49,683 bases of DNA from NCBI GenBank assembly GCA_903878285.1, contig CAIRHB010000044.1, forward strand, positions 1 through 49,683, written 5' to 3'. Of the stretch, positions 8,828 to 16,450 are shown piece after piece. The stretch's first letter is position 1. The number at the start of each line of letters is the position of its first letter. This DNA comes from Candidatus Adlerbacteria bacterium. GTDB lineage: Bacteria; Patescibacteriota; Minisyncoccia; Phycocordibacterales; SBAW01. The position numbers were made by a program, and so were the translations under genes. The notes below the pieces were generated by a model. That model was not told the origin of the DNA, ran no database searches, and was given only the letters and a program-made list of their open reading frames with translations.

Positions 8828-9258
8828 TCATTTTCTTCGGAATCGTAGTATTTCCATAAAACAGGCAAGAGTTCTCTAAATGAAGATATGTCCATATCAA
8901 TATGAGAAAGAATACTCGCCCTGTTTTGGGTTGATATAAATTCCGGAGAGAGTGCTTTTATAGCAAGTAAATGCAAGATAATGTGATGAATGAAATGGGA
9001 GTATAAAAATAAATTCTGTTTACGAGAATTTACGCCCAATGAGAGAGTATCTATTTTCTCGTACATAGCTGGAATGGTTGGTGTGAACGACGCCTCAAAA
9101 TCTACATCTGTAGCTATTCTTGCAAGCGTCAATCCCGTTGCAGCTTTCTGGACGTTATTGGTTTCGTCCAAATTCTCCATTAAGTTAAGAATCCCCGCTG
9201 CCTCGTTGCAACGCTTAATCAGCTCCCTCTTTCTTTTATTGAAATCCCAAAATGCCAT
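8800..9258 (-). CDS. Orphan helical protein
   Basis: 152 residues, mostly helical, no signal peptide or membrane segment; starts MAFWDFNKRKREL. AT-rich like its convergent partner at 8474, with which it overlaps by 28 bp. GGATAAT lies directly before the ATG. I recognise no domain. The pair could be a small acquired module, for example a defence or toxin pair, but nothing in the sequence shows that. Confidence 0.55.
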   Translation of the reverse strand: MAFWDFNKRKRELIKRCNEAAGILNLMENLDETNNVQKAATGLTLARIATDVDFEASFTPTIPAMYEKIDTLSLGVNSRKQNLFLYSHFIHHIILHLLAIKALSPEFISTQNRASILSHIDMDISSFRELLPVLWKYYDSEENDYTRKQSVL

Positions 9259-9327
9259 ATTATCCCGATGTTAATGCAAAACACGTGTATCTGCAAATAT
9301 AAACCCACCGAAATGGGTGTCTGAAAC

Positions 9328-9350
9328 CCGCCGAGGTTAAACCTCGGCGG
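9328..9350. repeat. GGTTAAACC palindrome, copy 1
   Basis: A perfect 23-bp palindrome, CCGCCGAGGTT-A-AACCTCGGCGG, with 11-bp arms. It is part of a roughly 74-bp direct repeat (from CTGAAACCC at 9321) that recurs at 9395. Confidence 0.8.
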
Positions 9351-9401
9351 AGGGTGGAAAGGAGAAGGGAGTGTGCAAACTGTGCATAGTGCAACTGAAA
9401 C

Positions 9402-9424
9402 CCGCCGAGGTTTAACCTAGGCGG
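9402..9424. repeat. GGTTAAACC palindrome, copy 2 (diverged)
   Basis: CCGCCGAGGTTTAACCTAGGCGG, a near-palindrome in the second copy of the roughly 74-bp repeat, followed again by a GGGAGTGTGCAAA tract. The 9259-9513 stretch otherwise contains only these repeats and an 11-bp hairpin (9465-9491) upstream of the RhuM-like fragment. Confidence 0.75.
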
Positions 9425-9513
9425 AAGTAGGGTGGGGAAGGGAGTGTGCAAAAGGTGCACATTCCAACTGGTGCAAAAAATGCACTAGTTGAAACTCTGA
9501 TATACTTTTGGGT

Positions 9514-9798
9514 ATGAAGCTGAAGAAGAAAACAGGCGGGGTGGTGCTGTATCAGGCAAAGAACGGAGCGATCGAGCTGCGTGGTGATGCCTCGCGCGAA
9601 ACGATTTGGGCGAACCGTATGCAGATGGCAGAAATCTTCGGCGTTAATCCACAGGCGATAACCAAGCATATCCAGCATATCTATGAGGAAAAAGAGTTGG
9701 ATCGAAAGGCAACTAGTTCCAAATTGGAACTAGTTCAAAACGAGTATCTAAAACCGCAGGTTAAACCTGCGGTTGGGTTGAGTTGGTGTGTGTGGTAG
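9514..9798 (+). pseudogene. N-terminal fragment of a RhuM-family protein
   Basis: Residues 1-70 resemble the N-terminus of the RhuM family (GAIELRGDASRETIWANR, then a helix-turn-helix-like MAEIFGVNPQAITKHI and ATSSKLELVQNE). Full-length members are roughly 300 residues or more. Here similarity stops at LVQNE and the frame runs into a palindromic repeat (9752-9774) that encodes LKPQVKPAVG, then a stop. The gene therefore appears truncated by repeat insertion or deletion. TATACT ends 7 nt before the ATG, so it may still be transcribed. The remainder is not found downstream. Confidence 0.6.
9752..9774. repeat. GGTTAAACC palindrome, copy 3
   Basis: A perfect 23-bp palindrome (AACCGCAGGTT-A-AACCTGCGGTT) with 11-bp arms, lying in frame in the 3' end of the RhuM fragment. 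The same core occurs after dprA at 40004. A 10-bp hairpin lies just upstream (9711-9720 with 9726-9735). Confidence 0.8.
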
Positions 9799-9852
9799 CT
9801 GTGTGCACAGACGCACAGGGTTGTTTTGCGGTTTTGGTTGTACAATGGAGGT

Positions 9853-10410
9853 ATGGACGACAGCACTTTTTTAGAACCTGCCGCAGCGCTTGCTGCTGCG
9901 GGGGTGAGCGAGGGGATGCGCGTTGCCGACTTCGCCACGGGTAGCGGGTTTTTTACCCGTGCTGCGGCGCACGCAGTTGGTGAGAGTGGCGTGGTGTGGG
10001 CGGTTGATATCCATCGCGAGATGCTGTCGCGAGTGAAGAATCTTGCGGCGGCAGAGTGCTTGCACAATGTTGAAGTAGTGCGTGGCGATATCGAGCAGCA
10101 GGGCGGCAGCAACTTGCCCGAGGGTCAGTTTGACCTGGTGATCGCTGCAAACGTCTTCTTTACACTTGAGCATCCCGAAGGCTTCGTGGCGGAGGCAGCG
10201 CGCGTGCTTGCCCCAGGCGGCGCTGCGCTGGTGGTAGATTGGAAGGACTCGTTCGGCGGCTTGGGGCCGCACCCGTCCCACGTGGTCACGCGCGAAGCAA
10301 TTGAGCAGCTGTTTCTTGGTGCGGGGTTTGTCGATCCAGTAGACATCCTGTGTGGTGCGTACCACTGGGGATTTCTTATTCGCAAAAATGTGACAGAGGG
10401 CGCACACTAG
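9853..10410 (+). CDS. Class I SAM-dependent methyltransferase
   Basis: 185 residues. A Rossmann-type methyltransferase: motif I VADFATGSGFFT (about residues 24-35) binds S-adenosylmethionine, VWAVDIHREML supplies the acidic residue for the ribose, and FDLVIAANVFF and LAPGGAALVVDW are motifs IV and V. Closest to the UbiE/Methyltransf_11 type; the substrate cannot be read from sequence. Start chosen at ATG 9853, because TACAAT ends exactly 6 nt upstream. The TTG at 9826 lies upstream of that -10 box. It precedes the solute-binding protein gene by 21 bp, but the latter has its own -10 box. Confidence 0.8.
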   Translation: MDDSTFLEPAAALAAAGVSEGMRVADFATGSGFFTRAAAHAVGESGVVWAVDIHREMLSRVKNLAAAECLHNVEVVRGDIEQQGGSNLPEGQFDLVIAANVFFTLEHPEGFVAEAARVLAPGGAALVVDWKDSFGGLGPHPSHVVTREAIEQLFLGAGFVDPVDILCGAYHWGFLIRKNVTEGAH

Positions 10411-10431
10411 TAGTATGATAAGACGCACTAT

Positions 10432-11745
10432 ATGAAGTGGACACCATTTCAACTCATCGTCACCGCTGTGTTTGGACTCTTTTTGCTGTTTGGTATCGCT
10501 ATGTTCGCGTTGTATGGTGGTGCTGGCACCAACGGCGGCGTGGGGACGGTGGTGATCTGGGGTACGCTCGACACAATAGAGATAAACCATGTGCTCGACC
10601 ATCTGCGCCAGCAGGACAAATCGTTTCAGAACGTGAGCTATGTACAAAAAGATGCGAGCACCTACGAGCAGACGCTTACCGATGCGATGGCGAGCGGCAG
10701 TGGCCCAGACCTCTTCTTTGTCTCACAGGATCAGGTCAGCTTTTTTGCAAACAAGATTACGTCTATCCCATATGCAACATTGTCGCAGTCGTCGTTTTCC
10801 AATGCGTACTTGGACGAGGGGCAGCTCTTTCTCACCTCGACAGGAGCGCTCGCGCTGCCGATCGCCATCGACCCGTTGGTGCTGTACTGGAACCAAGATT
10901 TGTTCGCGAGTGCGGGTGTGCCGCAGCCGCCGCAGTACTGGAGTGATGTGCTCAACACTGCTGCGCGCCTCACCTCGCTTGACGGAAACTCTAACGTAGT
11001 GCGCAGTGCCATCGCGCTTGGTGTCTGGACTAATGTCACTCACGCAAAGGAGATCCTCACCGCGCTGTTCTTGCAGGCGGGGGATACGATACTCTCAACC
11101 AGTCAGGGCGGCACGACTATCGTCTCGTTTGGTACGACGCCAATGGGTGCGACAGAAAACCCCGCCGCGTCTGCGCTCGATTTCTACACCGAATTCTCTA
11201 ACCCGACCAAGCTCAGCTACACCTGGAACCGTTCGCTCCCACAGTCGATCGACGCGTTTACCGGTGGGACGCTCGCGATGTATATCGGCCTTGCCAGCGA
11301 CTATCCTGGGCTCGCTGCGCGTAATCCAAACATCCACTTTGCTGTGGCGCCGCTACCACAGGTGCAGGGGAGCAATACACGCCTCACCTTTGGTGAGATG
11401 ACTGGTGTCGCGATCGCGCGTACGTCGCAGAATCAAAAAGGCGCGCTCGCTATCGCGCAAAAATTGGCAAGTGTACAGGGTATCTCCGCGATGGTGACGC
11501 AAACCGCGCTGCCGTCGACGCGACGCGACGTGACCGAGGATACCTCTGCAAGCGCTGCGCAGACCGTTTTTACACAGTCGGCATTGATCTCGCGTGCGTG
11601 GCTTGACCCAGATCCTGCCGCAACCACGGGCATCTTCCAAACTATGGTAGAATCAGTATTAAGCGGCGCATCGCAGCCGATTACCGCAGTGGGTGACGCG
11701 CAGCAGGGGTTGCAGCTATTGCTTACGACCGGGGCCGTACACTAA
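10432..11745 (+). CDS. Membrane-anchored extracellular solute-binding protein
   Basis: 437 residues. The N-terminal hydrophobic helix (about 8-30) lacks a lipobox Cys and probably stays as an anchor. The rest resembles family 1 ABC solute-binding proteins: VVIWGTLDT, SGPDLFFVSQDQV, LPIAIDPLVLYWNQDLFASAGV, TGGTLAMYIG and LTFGEMTGVAIAR. Such proteins capture sugars or oligosaccharides for an ABC importer, but no permease or ATPase gene lies nearby. The four pilin-like genes follow immediately (12 bp gap), so it may act with that surface apparatus. Ligand unknown. Confidence 0.75.
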   Translation: MKWTPFQLIVTAVFGLFLLFGIAMFALYGGAGTNGGVGTVVIWGTLDTIEINHVLDHLRQQDKSFQNVSYVQKDASTYEQTLTDAMASGSGPDLFFVSQDQVSFFANKITSIPYATLSQSSFSNAYLDEGQLFLTSTGALALPIAIDPLVLYWNQDLFASAGVPQPPQYWSDVLNTAARLTSLDGNSNVVRSAIALGVWTNVTHAKEILTALFLQAGDTILSTSQGGTTIVSFGTTPMGATENPAASALDFYTEFSNPTKLSYTWNRSLPQSIDAFTGGTLAMYIGLASDYPGLAARNPNIHFAVAPLPQVQGSNTRLTFGEMTGVAIARTSQNQKGALAIAQKLASVQGISAMVTQTALPSTRRDVTEDTSASAAQTVFTQSALISRAWLDPDPAATTGIFQTMVESVLSGASQPITAVGDAQQGLQLLLTTGAVH

Positions 11746-11757
11746 CCAAAAAGCCGT

Positions 11758-12159
11758 ATGTCACCACTATCCTATCGAACGAGCAGTACCCTCCGCCGCG
11801 TCGCAGTCGGATATGCGGTACTGCTGTCTCCCTTGGTTGCTTTTGCTGCCGATACTTGCACCGGGACGAGCTGTACGCTGCAAAACCCGCTCAACGTTAC
11901 CAGTATCTGTGGTCTGTTACAGGCGATACTCTCTGCGATACTCACCATTGGTACGCCGGTCGCGGTACTCTTTTTAATCTACGCAGGATTTAAGTTCGTT
12001 ACCGCGCGCGGCAACTCCGAGGCGCTAGTAAAGGCAAGAGAGAATCTGCTCTATGTCTGTATCGGGATCGCGTTGTTTATCGGCGCGTGGGTGCTCGGTC
12101 AGATTATTGCCAACACGCTCAACCAGCTCGGCGTGCCGCTCATCGGGAATTGTCACTAA
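11758..12159 (+). CDS. T4SS pilin-like (TrbC/VirB2-type) membrane protein 1
   Basis: 133 residues: a signal peptide (cleavage near AFA, residue 29), a Cys-containing segment, then two transmembrane helices around a short basic turn, FKFVTARGNSEALVKAREN. This turn and spacing are typical of the T4SS_pilin family seen in CPR genomes and related in topology to TrbC/VirB2 pilins. First of four tandem paralogues. No VirB4, VirD4 or other secretion ATPase lies in the window, so a filament or pore role is inferred. Confidence 0.75.
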   Translation: MSPLSYRTSSTLRRVAVGYAVLLSPLVAFAADTCTGTSCTLQNPLNVTSICGLLQAILSAILTIGTPVAVLFLIYAGFKFVTARGNSEALVKARENLLYVCIGIALFIGAWVLGQIIANTLNQLGVPLIGNCH

Positions 12160-12171
12160 CTCTTTCCATTT

Positions 12172-12444
12172 ATGAACTTTCACTCCACATCTGCCACGCT
12201 TGCCAGCACGATCAACCTCTTGCTTGATCTGATTAATACTAGCATCCGGGCACTCTCAATCATCGCCTTATTGATCTTTATGTTGGGGGGTGTCCGCTAT
12301 ATCTGGGGTAGCTCCAACAAAGAAGGGCACGGCGCCGATAAAAAGTTGCTCATTTGGGGCGTGGTATCTATGTTCGTACTCTTTTCGCTGGGTGGATTGG
12401 TGCGACTGATCGAGATCGCGTTCCTAGGAGGTGCGCTCAACTAG
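12172..12444 (+). CDS. T4SS pilin-like membrane protein 2
   Basis: 90 residues with two transmembrane helices (about 27-45 and 62-82) around the polar turn GSSNKEGHGADKK. Shorter than its neighbours, with no clear cleavable signal peptide. Starts 12 bp after the previous gene and is probably co-transcribed. Family placement comes from the shared topology and the LLIFMLGGVRYIWG/KKLLIWGVVSMFV pattern. Confidence 0.65.
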   Translation: MNFHSTSATLASTINLLLDLINTSIRALSIIALLIFMLGGVRYIWGSSNKEGHGADKKLLIWGVVSMFVLFSLGGLVRLIEIAFLGGALN

Positions 12445-12523
12445 CCATTAATATTATCCACACCCGCCACTTGTGTCTCCCGGTATGCTTGCTACAATCA
12501 ACCTATAATCCTTAATTTGAGCT

Positions 12524-12865
12524 ATGAAAAAAACAGCACTTGTCAGCGCAGCACTTCTCGCTCTTCCGTTCGTCGTGTCCGCACAGGGTAACCTCTCAAA
12601 TATTGGTACGCTCGTTGGATCGTTCGGGACGATAGCAAACATGGCTATCCCGATTATGATCACGGTAGCGCTTCTCTTCTTCTTCTGGGGCTTAATCACG
12701 TACGTCAGGGGTGCTGGTGAGGACAAAGGAGAAGGTAAGAAGATTATGCTCGGTGGTATTGCCGCCCTCTTTATCATGGTTTCTATCTGGGGTATTGTCG
12801 GGTTTGCACAGTCGGCACTCGGTATCAACAATGTCCAGACTGTTACCTCTCCACGCGTTCAGTAA
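12524..12865 (+). CDS. T4SS pilin-like membrane protein 3
   Basis: 113 residues: a signal peptide (MKKTALVSAALLALPFVVSA), then two transmembrane helices around GAGEDKGEGKK and a short polar tail. Mature size and topology fit a VirB2-like pilin. TATAAT at 12504-12509 sits 14 nt before the ATG, so this gene may have its own promoter within the cluster. Confidence 0.7.
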   Translation: MKKTALVSAALLALPFVVSAQGNLSNIGTLVGSFGTIANMAIPIMITVALLFFFWGLITYVRGAGEDKGEGKKIMLGGIAALFIMVSIWGIVGFAQSALGINNVQTVTSPRVQ

Positions 12866-12898
12866 TATACGCGCTGTTGAGATACGCTCTCGCTTGCT

Positions 12899-13159
12899 AT
12901 GTCCACCGCCACTCTGAGTCCCGCAGCACTCGCCAGCAAGGTGGCGAGTGTCATCATCCAGCCGCTAGTGATCCTGTTGGTCGGGATCGCAGTGCTGGTG
13001 TTTGTCTGGGGTGTTATCGAGTTCCTGATAGATCTAAACAGCGGCGCTGAGATACAGAAAGGGAAGGATCACATGATCTGGGGTGTTGTCGGCATCTTCG
13101 TAATGGTCTCCGCGGTCGCTATCTTTCAGATCATCCAAAATACCATCAACTCGTTTTAG
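12899..13159 (+). CDS. T4SS pilin-like membrane protein 4
   Basis: 86 residues, two transmembrane helices around NSGAEIQKGKDH, no cleavable signal. The VFVWGVIEFL/HMIWGVVGIFVMV pattern repeats that of the preceding paralogue. Last of the cluster; a tRNA-Leu gene follows about 60 bp downstream on the same strand. Confidence 0.7.
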   Translation: MSTATLSPAALASKVASVIIQPLVILLVGIAVLVFVWGVIEFLIDLNSGAEIQKGKDHMIWGVVGIFVMVSAVAIFQIIQNTINSF

Positions 13160-13221
13160 GTTTCCCTCGCACGTACGTTTTCGAAGACAAAAAACGGTTT
13201 TCAGAGTACAATGGCGAGCAT

Positions 13222-13303
13222 GCCCTCGTGGCGGAATTGGTATACGCGCGTGGCTTAGGACCACGTCCCGAAAGGGTTAGAGGTTCGAGTCCTCTCGGGG
13301 GCA
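13222..13303 (+). tRNA. tRNA-Leu (anticodon TAG)
   Basis: An 82-nt cloverleaf: acceptor GCCCTCG/CGGGGGC, anticodon stem CGTGG/CCACG with loop CTTAGGA (anticodon TAG), a class II long variable arm, and T loop TTCGAGT. CCA is not encoded. Confidence 0.95.
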
Positions 13304-13312
13304 CAAAACGAA

Positions 13313-13340
13313 GGAGCTGGATGCGAGCGTGTCCAGCTCC
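13313..13340 (-). terminator. Probable terminator of the RND operon
   Basis: A 9-bp stem (GGAGCTGGA/TCCAGCTCC) with a 10-nt loop lies between the tRNA-Leu and the stop codon of the RND gene. On the minus strand it is followed by TTCGTTTTG, a weak U-tract. It may also stop tRNA read-through. Confidence 0.55.
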
Positions 13341-13349
13341 GTTGTTGCC

Positions 13350-16300
13350 CTATCTTTTCTTCTGATTCGCCCGATAGAACAGGGTTGGGGTGAGGACGAG
13401 GGTGAGGACAATCGCGAAAGTGAGGCCAAACATCACGGCGAAGGCGAGCGGTCCCCACATCCCGCCTGCGCCTGCGAGTGGGATCATGCCGATCACCGTG
13501 GTTACTGTAGTGAGGAATATCGGGCGCAGGCGCGTCGCTGCCGAGTCGACGACAATATCGAGGATCGGCTTGTTTGGTGTCTCGTGCAGATGATGGATCA
13601 TCGAGTCCATCAGGATAATCGCGTGGTTGATGATGACACCGCCAAGTGCGATAAAGCCCAGCAGCGAGGGAAAGGAGATCGGCTGTCCAGTGAGCGCTAA
13701 GCCGTCGAGCACACCGATAAGCGACAGTGGCACGATCATTAGGAGGTACAGTGTGTAACGCACCGAGTTAAACGAGATAATCAGTATCATAAACATCAAG
13801 ACCAGTCCCGCGACCAGCGCGAGCAACATTTCTTGAAACGACGTGTTGACGTCCTGGCTCTCGCCGCCGTAGGAGACGGTTACGCCTGCGGGCAGATGTA
13901 GTTCGCCAATGCGCTTTTGGAACGCGGCGACCACTGCTGCGGTGGTTGTTTTATCATCGGGGTAGGCGGAAAGTGTTTCGATGCGCTTTTTATCTTTATG
14001 TGCGATGCTCGTATTGCTAAGTGCGAGCGAGTCTTGGAGGACAGATCCGAGCAGCACCGACTGTGTCGCGCCTTGGATGCTGATATTTTTAACGGTGTCG
14101 ATTGAGGTCTCGGCGGTCTTCGACGGGTCGGTCGAGTTGGGGTTGAGCTGCATCTTGACCACGACGTCGATGGTCTGTGTTGGTTGCGTGATCGTCGTCG
14201 CTTTGGTGCCATTAATCGCGGCGCGCAAGGTTTGCGCAACCTGTGCCGTCGAGAGCCCAGCCGCCGCCGCCTTGGCGCGGTCGATAGCGAGGTCAAACTC
14301 GGTGCCGTTGCTCTTGGTGGTCGAGTCGATATTGGTCACATGTGGGATTGTCGAGAGCAGCTGTTTGCCCGCGTCGGTTGCGGTGACCAGCTGCTGTAGA
14401 TTGTCGCCCGTAAACTGGATTTGGATCGGCGCGCCGGATGATGGCCCGTTGTTTGGCTGGAGCACCTGCACGGTGGCGTCGGTGATGACCGCGAGCTTTT
14501 GTTGCAGCTCGGCGACCACCTGCGTGCTCGTCTCGGGGTGCCCGACTGGTAGGTTGACGGTGATGTTTGCCTCGTTGCTGCCGGAGGCGGAGCTCCCGCT
14601 GAGCGCTGAGCTTTGGCCAACCGTGGTGACAAACGACGAGATATTTTTGTCCGTGTAGAGAATCTCCTCGACCTCGCGCACGACAAGGTCGGTCTGTTCC
14701 AGCATCGTGCCCTGCGGCTTCTCGATGTTGATATACACGTAGTCGACGCTGCTCTGGGGGAAGAAGATCGCCTGCACGAGCCCGCTCACTGGCAAGAGGA
14801 GCGACAAGACAAACAGTCCCGCGAGTGTGCGGATAAATATCCGCTGCCACTTGGTGTTGAGGAGTAGTGCGCGCAGTTTCTCTTTATACCAAAGCGTCGC
14901 TCGTTCGGTGTATTCCTCCTGCTTTTTCTCCAGCTTGTTTGGCTCTGTCTTGGTAAAGAGCACCGCAATGACGGGCACGATGCCGAGCGCCACGACGATC
15001 GATGCGAGCAGCACAAAGATCAATGTGTAGGGGATTCCGGCGATAAATTTGCCGATGATGCCGGTGATAAAAAAGAGTGGTGCAAACACGGCAACGGTCG
15101 CCATGGTGCCAGCGATGAGTGGCCATGCATAATCCTTAAGCGTCGCTCGAGCCGCCGAAAGTGCGTCACCGTAGGTGGACGTGCGCGCATGGATTGCCTC
15201 GGTGATTACGATGCCCGAGTCGACGAGGATACCGACCGCGAGGATCAGCGAAAAGAGGCTGATAAAGTTGAGTGTATTGCCCGTGAGGTACAATCCGATA
15301 AACGCGATCAGGAAGGAAATGGGGATTGACAACGCTGCGATGATCGACTCACGCCAGCCAATGGTAAAGAGGAGTACGATGATGACGAGTGCAACCGTCT
15401 CGAGCCCCGTCTTGGAGAGGTCGCCGAGCTGCTTGCCGACCTGCACGCCCTGGTCGGTCGAGGGCGATATCAGCACGCTGAGCCCCGCAAGGGACGTACC
15501 CTGGAGCGTCGCCACTTCTTGTTTGACAGCCGTCGATACTCCTTGGATGCTCGCGCCGGTCTGCTTGTATACGAGCAAGGTGATCGCGTTGCTGCTCGGC
15601 TTGTCACTGACGCTCACGCGCGAGTAGGTGGTCGCGGGCGCGAGACCGTTTGAGACGTTTGCGATGTCGCGCAGGTAGACCGGCACGCCACCGCGGCTCC
15701 CGACCGCGATGCCTGCAATCTCGGCTGGGTCGGTGATACCGCCTTTAAAGTTGACTGCATACTTGACGCCGTCCATCGAGATGCTGCCGGCGGGCGACGC
15801 CGCGTTTGCTGCACCGATAGCAGAGACAACGTCAGTGATCCGCAGCCCATACTGAGCGAGATGGTCTTTGTTGATGATCACGTCGACCTCGGGGTCGGGA
15901 ACGCCAGCAACGCTCACACTCGACACGCCGTGGATCGTCTTTAAATCATCCGAAAGTGTTTTACCAAGCGCAGAGAACTCGGTTGCTGTGCGGTCGCCCG
16001 CGACCGAGATTGTGATGATCGGCTGGTCGTTAAAACTGAGCTTGGTCACCTGAGGGGTCATCGCGTCGCTGGGTAGATCAGGTTCTGCCTTCGCGACCGC
16101 GTCGCGCAGGTCTTGGATCGACTGGTTGACGTCCGCATTCGCATCAAACTGCACGACGATCGACGAGATGCCGCTGCCAGAGGATGAGGTGACGGTGTCG
16201 AGATTATCAAGATTCTCTATTTTGTCCTCGAGCTTGTCGGTCACTAAAGTCTCGGTGTCTTCGGCAGAGGCGCCGGGGAAGGTAGTCGTGACGATCCCGT

Positions 16301-16433
16301 AGGGGATCACAATCGACGGCGAGTTTTCCTTGGGGATCTGCAGCACCGCAAACGCGCCCACGATAACGAGCGTTACGATACAGACGTAACTAAATTGGCG
16401 CTTATCGAGAAAAAAGTTCCATACGGGTAGCAT
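13350..16433 (-). CDS. RND-type (HAE1/AcrB-like) transporter permease
   Basis: 1027 residues, about the length of AcrB, with the RND pattern: TM1, a large extracytoplasmic loop, TM2-6, TM7, a second loop and TM8-12. Landmarks include NFFLDKRQFSYV at the start, LILAVGILVDSGIVITEAI in TM4 and ALGGVIINHAIILMDSM in TM10. By eye the first Asp of the AcrB Asp407-Asp408 pair is kept, the second is Ser, and the TM10 Lys940 position is Asn, so proton coupling may differ. It follows the adaptor gene after 17 bp in one operon. No TolC-like gene is present. Substrate unknown. Confidence 0.88.
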   Translation of the reverse strand: MLPVWNFFLDKRQFSYVCIVTLVIVGAFAVLQIPKENSPSIVIPYGIVTTTFPGASAEDTETLVTDKLEDKIENLDNLDTVTSSSGSGISSIVVQFDANADVNQSIQDLRDAVAKAEPDLPSDAMTPQVTKLSFNDQPIITISVAGDRTATEFSALGKTLSDDLKTIHGVSSVSVAGVPDPEVDVIINKDHLAQYGLRITDVVSAIGAANAASPAGSISMDGVKYAVNFKGGITDPAEIAGIAVGSRGGVPVYLRDIANVSNGLAPATTYSRVSVSDKPSSNAITLLVYKQTGASIQGVSTAVKQEVATLQGTSLAGLSVLISPSTDQGVQVGKQLGDLSKTGLETVALVIIVLLFTIGWRESIIAALSIPISFLIAFIGLYLTGNTLNFISLFSLILAVGILVDSGIVITEAIHARTSTYGDALSAARATLKDYAWPLIAGTMATVAVFAPLFFITGIIGKFIAGIPYTLIFVLLASIVVALGIVPVIAVLFTKTEPNKLEKKQEEYTERATLWYKEKLRALLLNTKWQRIFIRTLAGLFVLSLLLPVSGLVQAIFFPQSSVDYVYINIEKPQGTMLEQTDLVVREVEEILYTDKNISSFVTTVGQSSALSGSSASGSNEANITVNLPVGHPETSTQVVAELQQKLAVITDATVQVLQPNNGPSSGAPIQIQFTGDNLQQLVTATDAGKQLLSTIPHVTNIDSTTKSNGTEFDLAIDRAKAAAAGLSTAQVAQTLRAAINGTKATTITQPTQTIDVVVKMQLNPNSTDPSKTAETSIDTVKNISIQGATQSVLLGSVLQDSLALSNTSIAHKDKKRIETLSAYPDDKTTTAAVVAAFQKRIGELHLPAGVTVSYGGESQDVNTSFQEMLLALVAGLVLMFMILIISFNSVRYTLYLLMIVPLSLIGVLDGLALTGQPISFPSLLGFIALGGVIINHAIILMDSMIHHLHETPNKPILDIVVDSAATRLRPIFLTTVTTVIGMIPLAGAGGMWGPLAFAVMFGLTFAIVLTLVLTPTLFYRANQKKR

Positions 16434-16450
16434 ATATGTTTTCGGTGGTG

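Noticed and set aside
8474-9258. Toxin-antitoxin pair
   Set aside because: The two genes are convergent, not co-directional, and neither shows a toxin or antitoxin motif.
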